Shown here: positions 1 to 8,075 of the stretch, one piece after another
Numbering within the stretch: position 1 is the first letter of the stretch
How the letters are laid out: every line of letters begins with the position of its first letter
NCBI RefSeq assembly: GCF_001677435.1
Contig: NZ_CP016268.1
Coordinates: forward strand, 372,001 to 436,000
Length of the DNA stretch: 64,000 nt
Direction of reading: 5' to 3'
DNA from: Woeseia oceani
Lineage (GTDB): Bacteria > Pseudomonadota > Gammaproteobacteria > Steroidobacterales > Woeseiaceae
Position numbers and translations under genes: made by a program
The notes under the pieces: generated by a model
Seen by the model: only the letters and a program-made list of their open reading frames with translations
Told to the model about the DNA's origin: nothing
Database searches by the model: none

Positions 1-404
1 CAACTATTTTGCACGGCTCCTGGGTGCCGGCAGCGCCGGAGCAGGGGCTTAGTGCGCGCGAGCAGCACGTTGCCGGCCGTCGCCAGCTCTACCAGTTGAC
101 CTTCGATGACTTTGAGCAGGATATTATCGACAAGCTGTCGGGCGCGCTTGCGCCCGGTGGTTTCGACGCAGAACGCGATATTGCCGCGATCACTGTTAAT
201 CGGTGGCCGCATGGCTACGCCTACGAGTACAACGATTTGAACGACCCGGCGGGCTTTACTCCGGAGAACGGACCGCACGTTGCTGGCCGGGCGCAAATTG
301 GCCGAATCTCGATCGCCAATTCCGATGCGTCTGCGTATGCCTATGTCAACGGTGCGGTTGATGCGGCGGACCGGGCAGTCAACGAACAGCTGCACACGGG
401 CTGA
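1..404 (+). CDS. C-terminal part of an FAD-dependent amine oxidase / spermidine dehydrogenase-like protein (5' truncated)
   Basis: The reading frame is open from the window edge (first full codon at base 3) to a TGA ending at 404, so only the last 134 residues or so are visible. The segment ending HVAGRAQIGRISIANSDASA followed by an alternating Ala/Asp helix is, from memory, like the C-terminal FAD-binding part of spermidine dehydrogenase (SpdH) and related flavoprotein amine oxidases: a Gly-rich flavin-contacting strand, then the conserved 'IANSDA' loop. The catalytic region is outside the window. The next two genes belong to putrescine breakdown, which supports a polyamine substrate. A generic NAD(P)/FAD amine oxidase cannot be excluded. 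The TTG at base 9 is not a real start. Confidence 0.6.
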   Translation, partial: TILHGSWVPAAPEQGLSAREQHVAGRRQLYQLTFDDFEQDIIDKLSGALAPGGFDAERDIAAITVNRWPHGYAYEYNDLNDPAGFTPENGPHVAGRAQIGRISIANSDASAYAYVNGAVDAADRAVNEQLHTG

Positions 405-559
405 AGGCGGGCGCATTTCGACGGCGCCACCCCGGTTCGGGGCGTATCCCGACTCCAGCAATCACCCATAATGCCGGCTTTCCTGCCGCGCACGTAAAGC
501 GGATAGCGCTCCTGGGCCGGGCGGCCGGACCTGATATGGCCGCAGGCAAGCCCCTCGAA

Positions 560-589
560 TTGTCAATTTCGTCCTGACGTGGCTAGAAT
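560..589 (+). promoter_or_regulatory. Candidate sigma-70 promoter of the putrescine catabolic pair
   Basis: TTGTCA at 560-565 and TAGAAT at 584-589 are separated by 18 bp and lie about 35 bases before the ATG at 624. They predict a transcript start near 596. No strong Shine-Dalgarno precedes the ATG. The rest of the 405-623 gap shows no gene. Confidence 0.45.
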
Positions 590-623
590 GCGCCTATTCT
601 TGCCCAGATAGGCTAATTTATTC

Positions 624-1964
624 ATGTCGACAGCCAAGGACTTTTTTGCGGCCAATCCGCATCTCGATTCCCTCGATCTGATGATCGTGGACGCCAACGG
701 GTGCTTGCGCGGCAAGCGGCTACCCGCCGATGAGATCAGTGCGGCCATGGACAAGGGCGTCCTGTTGCCGCAGTCGCTGTACGCGTCGGATATCTGTGGA
801 CATACGGTGTCCGGCACGGGTCTGGGCATCGAGTCTGGCGATCAGGATCGGCTTTGCTATCCAGACCCGAAAACCTTGCGCCTGGTTCCTGGCAGCGACG
901 GCCGTGCCGCCCAATGCATGCTCGACATGCAAAACGATGCTGGCGGGCCGAACGAGGCCAGCTCGCGTCAGGTGCTGCGCAACGTCATCGCCAGGTTTCA
1001 CGAGCGTGGACTCAAACCGACTGTCGCGATCGAACTCGAATTTTACTTGCTACGCAGCCGTCTCGATCAGCACGGCATGCCATGCCCGTTGCTAGACCCG
1101 GTAAGTGGCACGACCACGACACAAACCCAGGTTCTCAGTCTGGATGACCTCGACGATGTCGCGCCGTTCATCGATGCGGTGCGCGATGCTGCGGCATTGC
1201 AGTCGGTGCCGGCTTCAGCCGCATCGGCCGAGTACGCGCCGGGCCAGTACGAAATCAATTTGCGTCATACCGATGATCCGCTGGCTGCCTGCGATGACGC
1301 CATCTACCTGAAACGCATTGTTCGCCGCGCAGCGAAACAACACGACATGCTTGCGACCTTCATGGCCAAGCCGTTCGAGCACCTGTCCGGTTCCGGTTCG
1401 CACATCCATATCAGTCTGCCGGATGACAACGGGGTCAATCGATTCGCGGTGGAGCCAGAAACCCTCAAAATGGCCATCGCCGGCCTGCAAAGAACCATGC
1501 GCGAGGCGATGTTGCTGTACGCACCGAATGCCAACTCGTTTCGACGCTACCAGGAAGGGTCGTACGTCCCCATGTCGCCGAGCTGGGGTTACAACAACCG
1601 TTCCGTGGCATTGCGCATACCCGGCGGTTCCGTGGACGCCACCCGGATCGAACACCGCACACCGGGCGCCGATTGCAATCCCTACCTGGCGATGGCCGCG
1701 GTACTGGGAGGAATTCTGTACGGCCTCGATGAGGGCAAACAGCCGCAACCGGCGATTGAAGGCAACGCGGCAACCCAGTGCGAAACATCATTGCCTACAG
1801 ACTGGCTGACCGCCATCAACGAATTCAACAACAGCCGCTGGGCGGCTGACTATATCGGGACAGAATTTCAAACATTGCTGTCCATCATTAAGCGCGCGGA
1901 ATTCGCCGAGTTCCAACGCCGTGTGCCGGCACTGGATATCGAGTGGTACCTGCATTCCGCGTAG
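624..1964 (+). CDS. puuA: Glutamine synthetase-family gamma-glutamylpolyamine synthetase (PuuA-like)
   Basis: 446-residue member of the glutamine synthetase fold, the length of PuuA/SpuI enzymes that ligate glutamate to putrescine with ATP rather than making glutamine. Visible motifs are the metal-binding Glu strand (VAIELEFYLL, about residue 135), the EYAPGQYEIN strand, GSGSHIHISL (the ammonia/ATP-site His motif) and the C-terminal EHRTPGADCNPYLAMAAVL segment. The N-terminal beta-grasp (LDLMIVDANGCLRGKRL) is of the polyamine-type subgroup. It lies 21 bp before a putrescine aminotransferase gene and downstream of an amine-oxidase-like gene, so a role in cytosolic polyamine catabolism is likely. 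A true nitrogen-assimilating GlnA is unlikely because the adenylylation-site Tyr motif of GlnA is not seen. Substrate preference (putrescine, spermidine, ethanolamine) is inferred from context. Confidence 0.8.
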   Translation: MSTAKDFFAANPHLDSLDLMIVDANGCLRGKRLPADEISAAMDKGVLLPQSLYASDICGHTVSGTGLGIESGDQDRLCYPDPKTLRLVPGSDGRAAQCMLDMQNDAGGPNEASSRQVLRNVIARFHERGLKPTVAIELEFYLLRSRLDQHGMPCPLLDPVSGTTTTQTQVLSLDDLDDVAPFIDAVRDAAALQSVPASAASAEYAPGQYEINLRHTDDPLAACDDAIYLKRIVRRAAKQHDMLATFMAKPFEHLSGSGSHIHISLPDDNGVNRFAVEPETLKMAIAGLQRTMREAMLLYAPNANSFRRYQEGSYVPMSPSWGYNNRSVALRIPGGSVDATRIEHRTPGADCNPYLAMAAVLGGILYGLDEGKQPQPAIEGNAATQCETSLPTDWLTAINEFNNSRWAADYIGTEFQTLLSIIKRAEFAEFQRRVPALDIEWYLHSA

Positions 1965-1985
1965 TACCGCAATGGGAGAACTATC

Positions 1986-3380
1986 ATGACCAACCGCAAG
2001 CCGCTACAGCCGGCAACTGCCGATGGCGCCAACAAACTGCACAATCTCGACCGGCTGCACCATCTGCATCCGTTTACGGACTTGCAGCAATACGCGAACA
2101 AAGGCGGTCGTGTAGTTTCACGCGCGGAACACATTTACATCTTTGACGCGACCGACAAAAAAATCATGGATGGTATGTCGGGATTGTGGTGTTGCAATCT
2201 CGGTTACAGCCAACCAACTATTGTTGCCGCAATAACGGAGCAGTTGCAGACGCTGCCTTATTACAACAGTTTCTTCAATTGTTCGAACGAAGCAGCGATC
2301 ACGCTGGCTGCCGAACTGGCGGATGTAATGCCGTCGGGCTTCAATCGTTTCTTCTTTACCAATTCGGGATCAGAAGCGAACGATACGAACATACGACTCG
2401 TGCACCGCTACTTCGATATCCTGGAAAAGCCGCAGAAAAGAATCTTTATCAGTCGCAAGAATGCCTACCATGGCAGCACCATCGCCGCTTCCAGCCTCGG
2501 TGGTATGTCTGCCATGCACAAGCAGATTACCGGCCTGACCTACGTCGAGCACATTGAGCAGCCGTACTGGTTCGAGAATGGCGGCTCGAATACGCCCGAA
2601 GAGTACGGTCTGATCGCGGCTCGTGCGCTTGAGGCCAAGATCGATGAACTGGGCGAAGAGAATGTGGCTGCATTCATTGCCGAGCCCATCCAGGGAGCAG
2701 GCGGCGTCATTGTGCCGCCGACAAGCTACTGGCCGGAGATCCAGCGCATTTGTGACGAGCGCGATATCCTGCTGATCAGTGACGAAGTCATTTGCGGGTT
2801 CGGTCGCACCGGCAATTGGTTCGGCTGCGAAACGTACGGGATGAAGCCGGATTTGATCACCTTTGCGAAGGGCGTCAGCAATGGCTTTCAGCCACTAGGC
2901 GGCGTCGCGGTTAGCGACAAAGTGGCGAATGTCATTACCACCAGCGATGGCGAATTCGCGCACGGTTTCACCTACAGCGGTCACCCCGCCGCCTGCGCTG
3001 CAGGCATCGCAACGATCGCGTTGTTGCGCGATTCCGGAATTCTGGAGCACACCCGGCAACACCTTGGTCCCTATTTCCGGCAGCGCTGCCAGGAATTATC
3101 GGAGCACGCGATTGTTGGTGAGGTCCGCACACAGGGAATGCTCGCGGCATTCGAGTTGGTGAAAAACAAGGATTCGAAAGAGCGTCTTGGACCGGATGGG
3201 AGCGGCGCGCAATTTGCCAGGGACTGCGCGATAGAGAGTGGGCTGATGGTGAGAGCGGTCGGTGATTCGATTATCTCAGCGCCGCCTTTCGTCTGCAGCA
3301 ACGACGAGATCAACATTCTTATCGATCGCTTGGTCGCTGCTCTCGATGCAGCCAGCGATGAGTTTGGTGTGCGCGGCTGA
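1986..3380 (+). CDS. spuC: Putrescine--pyruvate aminotransferase (class III PLP enzyme)
   Basis: 464-residue class III aminotransferase. The PLP lysine is Lys295 in LITFAKGVSNG, and the cofactor-binding Asp lies in LLISDEVICGFGRTG. The N-terminal motif GMSGLWCCNLGY and the NSGSEANDTNIRL loop are typical of SpuC-type omega-aminotransferases, which convert putrescine plus pyruvate to 4-aminobutanal plus alanine. ATG 1986 follows a GGGAGA ribosome site at 1974-1979. It forms a two-gene operon with the upstream gamma-glutamylpolyamine synthetase-like gene. The reading frame ends 15 bp from the convergent TetR regulator. Alternative substrates such as cadaverine or beta-alanine are possible. Confidence 0.85.
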   Translation: MTNRKPLQPATADGANKLHNLDRLHHLHPFTDLQQYANKGGRVVSRAEHIYIFDATDKKIMDGMSGLWCCNLGYSQPTIVAAITEQLQTLPYYNSFFNCSNEAAITLAAELADVMPSGFNRFFFTNSGSEANDTNIRLVHRYFDILEKPQKRIFISRKNAYHGSTIAASSLGGMSAMHKQITGLTYVEHIEQPYWFENGGSNTPEEYGLIAARALEAKIDELGEENVAAFIAEPIQGAGGVIVPPTSYWPEIQRICDERDILLISDEVICGFGRTGNWFGCETYGMKPDLITFAKGVSNGFQPLGGVAVSDKVANVITTSDGEFAHGFTYSGHPAACAAGIATIALLRDSGILEHTRQHLGPYFRQRCQELSEHAIVGEVRTQGMLAAFELVKNKDSKERLGPDGSGAQFARDCAIESGLMVRAVGDSIISAPPFVCSNDEINILIDRLVAALDAASDEFGVRG

Positions 3381-3395
3381 GAGATCACGCAGCGT

Positions 3396-4028
3396 TCAGT
3401 TAACGTCACCGCGCACGATCGAGTTGACCAGCGAAACAATTCGCCGCTTGTACCGTGAATCATCAGCGAACAGCGTGGGCCTGAACGCCGAAACGGTGTG
3501 CAGGCCTTCGAGAACAGCAATGGCGGTCAGCACGCGTCGCTCCAGCTCCTTTGCCTGGACGTCAGGTTCAAGCCGGCGGGCAAAGCCCAGTAGCGCTTCG
3601 GTAAAGGACTCATAGATTTCATCGCGTTTGCTGGCGATGCGACTGCTGGATTCCGCCACCGAAATGATCTGCGAGAAAAATACCCGCACGGTCGGGTCCT
3701 GGTACTCGTCTATCCAGCGACTGACGTAGTCGTCGAACGCCGCCTGCGGATCATTCTCGTCTACCTCCGACTCGGGATGATGCCGTCGGTAATATTCGGA
3801 CAATTCATGGTCGATGACTGCCAGCCACAAGGATTCCTTGGTTGGAAAATAATAGCTGACATTGCCGTCACTGATATTGAGCCAGCTGGCAACGCTGCGC
3901 TTGTTCAGCGCGCGAAAACCGTTCTTGGCAATGATGGCAGACGATGCCTCAAGAATTTGATTAACCCGCCGGCTTCCCTTGCTGGTCAACTCGGTGCGAA
4001 CGACCCCGGTAGTCTTTTCTTTTCCCAT
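3396..4028 (-). CDS. TetR-family transcriptional regulator
   Basis: 210 residues from ATG 4028. The frame can be extended upstream to 4253, but the extra 75 residues look unlike TetR, so the internal ATG before KEKTTGVV is chosen. An N-terminal TetR helix-turn-helix (about residues 24-70, with VASWLNISDGNVSYYFPTKESL) is followed by an all-helical ligand domain. The gene is convergent with the putrescine aminotransferase, so it probably controls the polyamine genes, though it could act on its own promoter in the 4029-4265 gap. No clear palindrome was found there. Effector unknown. Confidence 0.8.
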   Translation of the reverse strand: MGKEKTTGVVRTELTSKGSRRVNQILEASSAIIAKNGFRALNKRSVASWLNISDGNVSYYFPTKESLWLAVIDHELSEYYRRHHPESEVDENDPQAAFDDYVSRWIDEYQDPTVRVFFSQIISVAESSSRIASKRDEIYESFTEALLGFARRLEPDVQAKELERRVLTAIAVLEGLHTVSAFRPTLFADDSRYKRRIVSLVNSIVRGDVN

Positions 4029-4265
4029 CTGACTCTGCCGCAGTTCTTGAGACCATTGCGAAGCTGATCGCAGGTTGTTTGCCGGTATTCGACCGGCCCA
4101 TACTAGCAAGTTAGTGACGAAGCCGCCGTCAAATGTGCAGGCGCTGGGGAGTCGGCAGCGCACACCTGTCCTTGTCGCGATCGGTAATAGACACGCTACG
4201 ATGCGCCTGATAGTCGCTGGTGCCGCAAGATGCTCGGCTTTGGAAGCTGACAAGGTCGGCTGCAG

Positions 4266-4991
4266 TCACGGCTGTCGCGTTGCAGTTTGCTCGCACGGCT
4301 CGCCGGTCGCTTCTTTAACCTGGCGGCGCTGGTAATCAATGAGTCGTTTGCCTTTCTCGTCAACAAAATGTTCCGCAAGAATGTCCAGCTGGCTCATAAG
4401 GTCGAGCCGGAAGTTTCTGAAGTCCTGACGCGCTTCGCACCAGCTCGCGAGCAGCCAGACCGGTCCGAAAAAGGCGAGGCACAGTGGCCGGACCGTGCGT
4501 ACGGTCTTCGCGCCGCTCAGTGCCTGGTAGTGAAACGCGACTTTATTGCGCGTTCGAATGGCGTGTCGCAGTGATGCGAAGTCAATCGTAATCGTTGCCT
4601 TCGCCCGACTGGGCGGTGAGAACAGGGCGGTTTGCAGAATTTCGGCACGTAACGGCGCCGGCAGCACTGCCGTGATCTTATCGATCGCGCGTTGCGCTGC
4701 CCGTGCAATATCGCGGTCCCCCCAGCTGCCGACCATTTGCGCCCCGAGAGCCAGCGCGTCCAGCTCTTCAACGTCGAAGACCAGCGGTCGGACAGTGTAG
4801 GCACGATCCAGAACGTAGCCTATGCCCGCTTCACCGATGATCGGCACATTGGCAGCGCACAGGTCGGCGATGTCCCGATAGACCGTGCGGACACTAACCT
4901 CCAGTTCGGCGGCCAGGCTGCCGGCCGTCACGGCTCTTTGGCGTGCCTTTAGACACTCGACGATTCGAAACAGCCGGTCGGCTCTGCGCAT
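4266..4991 (-). CDS. YafY-type HTH/WYL-domain transcriptional regulator
   Basis: 241 residues. It has a DeoR-like winged HTH at residues 1-55 (RRADRLFRIVECLK and VSVRTVYRDIADLCAANVPI), a linker, and a WYL ligand domain at about 140-205 (KVAFHYQALSG, RPLCLAFFGPVWLLASWCEAR, FRLDLMSQLDIL). The canonical W-Y-L triad is WLL here, a common variant in the YafY subgroup. It is divergent from a glutathione S-transferase gene across a perfect 10-bp-arm palindrome, a typical arrangement for YafY regulators controlling a small detoxification gene. The inducer is not predictable from sequence. Confidence 0.85.
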   Translation of the reverse strand: MRRADRLFRIVECLKARQRAVTAGSLAAELEVSVRTVYRDIADLCAANVPIIGEAGIGYVLDRAYTVRPLVFDVEELDALALGAQMVGSWGDRDIARAAQRAIDKITAVLPAPLRAEILQTALFSPPSRAKATITIDFASLRHAIRTRNKVAFHYQALSGAKTVRTVRPLCLAFFGPVWLLASWCEARQDFRNFRLDLMSQLDILAEHFVDEKGKRLIDYQRRQVKEATGEPCEQTATRQP

Positions 4992-5032
4992 GACGTCACT
5001 CCGTAGTTCAGCACTGTGTAGCGTACTGACAG

Positions 5033-5058
5033 CCTCCTGACAACACGCTGTCAGGAGG
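5033..5058. promoter_or_regulatory. Perfect inverted repeat, probable operator of the WYL regulator
   Basis: Arms CCTCCTGACA (5033-5042) and TGTCAGGAGG (5049-5058) are perfect complements around a 6-base spacer. A further CTGACAG half-site sits at 5026-5032. The repeat lies in the 113-bp divergent gap between the WYL regulator (start 4991) and the GST gene (start 5105). It could also fold as RNA, but no T-run follows and its position fits an operator. Confidence 0.6.
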
Positions 5059-5104
5059 GGTGGCGGATGCTACGCGTGTTCCCACCTGCCCAGGAATGCC
5101 CGCC

Positions 5105-5710
5105 ATGCTCACGCTTTATCATCACGCATTCTCCCAGCACGCACGTCGCGTCACCGCGCTGCTTGATGAGGCCGCCATACCGTATTCCATTCAGCACGTT
5201 GCGCTGAACGAAGGGGCGCACCTGCGGGCCGCATACCGGACGGTGAATGCCAACCGACAGGTGCCCACCCTGGTCGACGGCACACTGACAATCCACGAGT
5301 CGAATGCGATCCTGCGCTACGTGTGCAACAAGTATGCGCTGGTCGACTGGTACCCGACCGACCCCGAAACGCGGGCGATTGTGGATCAATGGCTGGACTG
5401 GAATCAGTGCCGCTTGGCCCCGCCAGTGACCGATATCGTATACAACAGGGTGTTCATGGGTGCCGGCGCCGATGCGGCGGTGATCGCCAGCGGTGAATCT
5501 CAATTAGCGGAGCTCGCCGAGATCCTTGCTGGCACGTTATCCAGCAGCCCCTATCTCGCAGGTAACGGGCCCACTATCGCGGATTTGTCGGTCGGCTCGA
5601 ATCTCACCCAGCTGTTGCTCGCGGAGATGGCGATGGCTCACCCCGTGGTAGAAGCGTGGTACCAACGTCTGTCGTTGATTCCAGGGTTCGCCAGATCGCT
5701 GCCTAGCTAG
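5105..5710 (+). CDS. Glutathione S-transferase family protein
   Basis: 201 residues from ATG 5105, where the canonical GST start MLTLYHHAFSQHARRV begins. An in-frame ATG at 5096 and a longer frame from 5060 (which would start inside the operator region) are less likely. The thioredoxin-like N domain has the cis-Pro motif QVPTLVDG and the glutathione-binding ESNAILRYV segment. The all-helical C domain has the N-capping motif TIADLSVGSNL. A cytosolic enzyme that conjugates or dehalogenates electrophiles is likely. Divergence from a WYL regulator suggests inducible expression. Substrate unknown. Confidence 0.85.
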   Translation: MLTLYHHAFSQHARRVTALLDEAAIPYSIQHVALNEGAHLRAAYRTVNANRQVPTLVDGTLTIHESNAILRYVCNKYALVDWYPTDPETRAIVDQWLDWNQCRLAPPVTDIVYNRVFMGAGADAAVIASGESQLAELAEILAGTLSSSPYLAGNGPTIADLSVGSNLTQLLLAEMAMAHPVVEAWYQRLSLIPGFARSLPS

Positions 5711-6228
5711 TAGATGGGTCATCGCTTGCCTGGTGAGCGCGATTGAACGTGTTGTTGAATACATTGCCGTTGCTCGGGCTTTAGCGGGAGTCAGGAATGA
5801 CCAAATTGACGTTGCCGGTATCAGTCCAGTCCGGTGCGAGAAAGCAGGGAACTTCGTTAGAGTAGGTCACTGCAAGAGGCCGGCAGTTTCACAGTATTTT
5901 CTCCGCAGAGGCCAAAAGCGGAAAATCGGCGAGCGGAACTCGATAGCGAACATTGAACTCGCGATGCGAGGCAAAAGAATTTGTGGCAGAGCTATTGATT
6001 CGTCATCCCGGAGGGCGGCCAGCCGGGCCCTCCCGTGCGTCTATCAACGAAAAAGCAGGACCATCACGCGTCGTTCTGCTATTTCCGCCAAACTGCGAAC
6101 GTGACCCTTGACTTTAACCCTTGGCAACGGTGTAGGCTTGGTTGATCGTAGCGATGCGTTATTGCTGCCCACGGATTGGGCGACAATGACGTTGACTACG
6201 CTTAACCAGGCACACAGGAAGAACCCGC
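5711..6228. other. 518-bp intergenic region with no supported gene
   Basis: No reading frame here has family-like composition; a 123-codon frame at 5733-6104 is basic, low in structure-forming residues and lacks a ribosome site. A GC-rich inverted repeat (GGAGGGC ... GCCCTCC, near 6010-6033) is present without a T-run. The 3' part carries the MerR-type promoter candidate listed separately. Confidence 0.5.
6108..6138 (+). promoter_or_regulatory. Candidate MerR/CueR-type promoter for the cus cluster
   Basis: TTGACT (6108-6113) and TAGGCT (6133-6138) are separated by exactly 19 bp, the over-long spacing typical of MerR-family activated promoters. The internal dyad is degenerate (ACTTTAACC versus GGCAACGGT, about 5 of 9 pairs) and lacks the CCTTCC arms seen before cueR. 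CueR control is therefore plausible but not shown. Confidence 0.35.
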
Positions 6229-6696
6229 TTGACCCCAGCCGCCTACAATCGACGAACACGCAAACCCAGCGCGCGCAACGCGTTGGCCGTGTTCGTCGTG
6301 GCGTGGCTCAACCTGGCCCTGGCTCCGTGTGCCATGGCATTCGGCGGTGTACCCGAGCCTGATTGTCCGCATTGCCCGCCGTCTCAGGCTGACGCGCATG
6401 CGGGTCATGATATGTCCGGACATGCCGTAGCAGATCACGATGGCATGGAAGACGCGATGCCGTGTGCAAGCAGTGCGACCGATTGCAACGTCACTGATGA
6501 GCTCAACCATGACGGTCGTACGCTCAAGCTCGAACCCAAAGATTCGCCGAGTGACCTCGTCATCGCGATTCACCCCGCGCTCCCGAGTGTGGCGACTCTG
6601 CGCACGGCGGATGCGGCTGGCTGGCATCGAACCCGAAGTCCGCCCCTTGGCGCAACCACCCCACTCAACATTCTTTACTGCGTCTATCTGAAATAG
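6229..6696 (+). CDS. Small secreted Cys/His-rich protein at the head of the copper cluster
   Basis: 155 residues from a TTG start preceded by AGGAAG at 6216-6221. An N-terminal basic segment and hydrophobic stretch (about residues 18-37, ending PCAMA) look like a Sec signal peptide. The mature region has a CPHC pair (46-49), a His/Met/Asp-rich stretch (DAHAGHDMSGHAVADHDGME, about 55-74) and two more Cys (79, 86). This composition suggests periplasmic Cu(I)/Cu(II) binding. It recalls CopL-like leader proteins of copper operons, but I cannot assign it to a named family. It lies 56 bp before cusC and probably shares its transcript. Confidence 0.65.
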   Translation: MTPAAYNRRTRKPSARNALAVFVVAWLNLALAPCAMAFGGVPEPDCPHCPPSQADAHAGHDMSGHAVADHDGMEDAMPCASSATDCNVTDELNHDGRTLKLEPKDSPSDLVIAIHPALPSVATLRTADAAGWHRTRSPPLGATTPLNILYCVYLK

Positions 6697-6752
6697 CGAT
6701 CCCTTCGCGCGAAACCGGTATTTGTCGGTGACACCCGAAGGAGATTGTTCAG

Positions 6753-8075
6753 ATGTTGTTACGTTGTTGGGAAAACTCCCACCAGAATAAGCCCGCATTT
6801 TCAGGCTGCCGTCTTGCGACTGCCTTGAATGCTGCGCTGTTGCTTTTTGTTTTTGTGGCGCTCGCGCCGATCTACGCGCAAGAGCTCCCGCCTCTTACGC
6901 TGACTGAGGCCGAGGAGCTGGCGTTACGTCAGGAACCGGGGCAGGCGGCGTACCTGGCTCGCGCCGATGCTCTTCAGGAACAGGCGGTCGTAGCTGGCCA
7001 GTTGCCGGACCCGACGCTGCGCATCGGCCTCGCGAACTTCCCGGTTGAGGCCGGTGGCTTCAGTACTGAAGCTATGACTCAGGCGCAGCTTGGGTTGCGG
7101 CAGTCGTTCCCAGCCGGCAAGTCGCGGGTATTCAGTGCGCAGAGATTCCAGTCTCTTGCAGCGGAAATGGAGCAGAACGCCGAAGCTCGTGGTCGCGATG
7201 TGCTGTCGATGGTTCGTGGCGCATGGCTTGATGTGTACTACTGGCAACACGCAACCGCGACTGCCAAAGAGTCGCGCCGATACTTTGATGACCTGGTGAC
7301 TGTCACGCGGTCGTTGTACGCCGTTGGCAAAAAGGACCAGCAGGATGTATTGCGTGCGGACCTCGAGTTGAGTCGGCTCGATGATCGTTTGATCGACTTT
7401 CAGCGGCAAGCCGGCACTGCACGAGCGGCGTTGTCGGAGTGGCTTGGTGCCGATGCCGATCGAGCTGTTGCGTCAGAATTGCCGGCGTGGAGCCGCGTTC
7501 CTGCGATTGAAAGGTTGCAAGATGAACTGGCCAACCATCCGGCATTGCGCGCTGTCGATTCACAGATAAATGCGCGCCTCGCCGACATTGATATTGCTAA
7601 AGAACGTTTCAAGCCCGGGTGGGCGCTGGATCTCGGCTACGGGTATCGCGAGGGCTCGCTGCCGAGCGGGCAACCCCGATCAGATTTCGTTTCTCTTTCC
7701 GTGACCGTCGATCTGCCGGTGTTTCGCAAGAACCGCCAGGACCGCTCGCTGGCCGCTGCGCTCGGCGAACGCCGCAGCGCTGTCGAATCCCGCGAGGCAC
7801 TTTATCGCCGTCTCGCAAGCCAACTCGGAGGCGAGTACCAGCGTTGGCAGGAATTGTCACGCCGCCTTGATCTATACGAGCGAAAGATCCTGATTCAATC
7901 AAAGGATCAGGCCAATGCAGCACTGGCTGCTTACCAAAGCGATGCTGGCGATTTTGCCGACGTATTGCGCGGCTTAATCGATGACCTGAACACCCAGCTC
8001 GACTACCTGCGTATTCAGACTGATCGCGCGCAAAGTTACGCCGTGCTCGCAAACCTCGGGGGATTGCAGCGATGA
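6753..8075 (+). CDS. cusC: Outer-membrane efflux protein of the TolC/CusC type
   Basis: 440 residues, ATG 6753 after an AAGGAG ribosome site (6738-6743). A signal peptide ends near residue 43 (IYAQELPP); no lipobox Cys is seen, unlike E. coli CusC. Two OEP repeats follow (TLTEAEELAL... about 50-235 and 250-435), each with the long helical hairpins and beta strands of the TolC barrel; the stretch ending FSTEAMTQAQLGLRQSFPAG is typical of heavy-metal TolC proteins. It forms the outer channel of the CusCBA pump. The stop codon overlaps the cusB start by 4 bp (ATGA), indicating translational coupling. Confidence 0.85.
   Translation: MLLRCWENSHQNKPAFSGCRLATALNAALLLFVFVALAPIYAQELPPLTLTEAEELALRQEPGQAAYLARADALQEQAVVAGQLPDPTLRIGLANFPVEAGGFSTEAMTQAQLGLRQSFPAGKSRVFSAQRFQSLAAEMEQNAEARGRDVLSMVRGAWLDVYYWQHATATAKESRRYFDDLVTVTRSLYAVGKKDQQDVLRADLELSRLDDRLIDFQRQAGTARAALSEWLGADADRAVASELPAWSRVPAIERLQDELANHPALRAVDSQINARLADIDIAKERFKPGWALDLGYGYREGSLPSGQPRSDFVSLSVTVDLPVFRKNRQDRSLAAALGERRSAVESREALYRRLASQLGGEYQRWQELSRRLDLYERKILIQSKDQANAALAAYQSDAGDFADVLRGLIDDLNTQLDYLRIQTDRAQSYAVLANLGGLQR

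Noticed and set aside
5733-6104. 123-codon frame in the gap before the copper cluster
   Set aside because: Basic, Arg/Ser-rich product with no ribosome site, signal or family resemblance; treated as non-coding.
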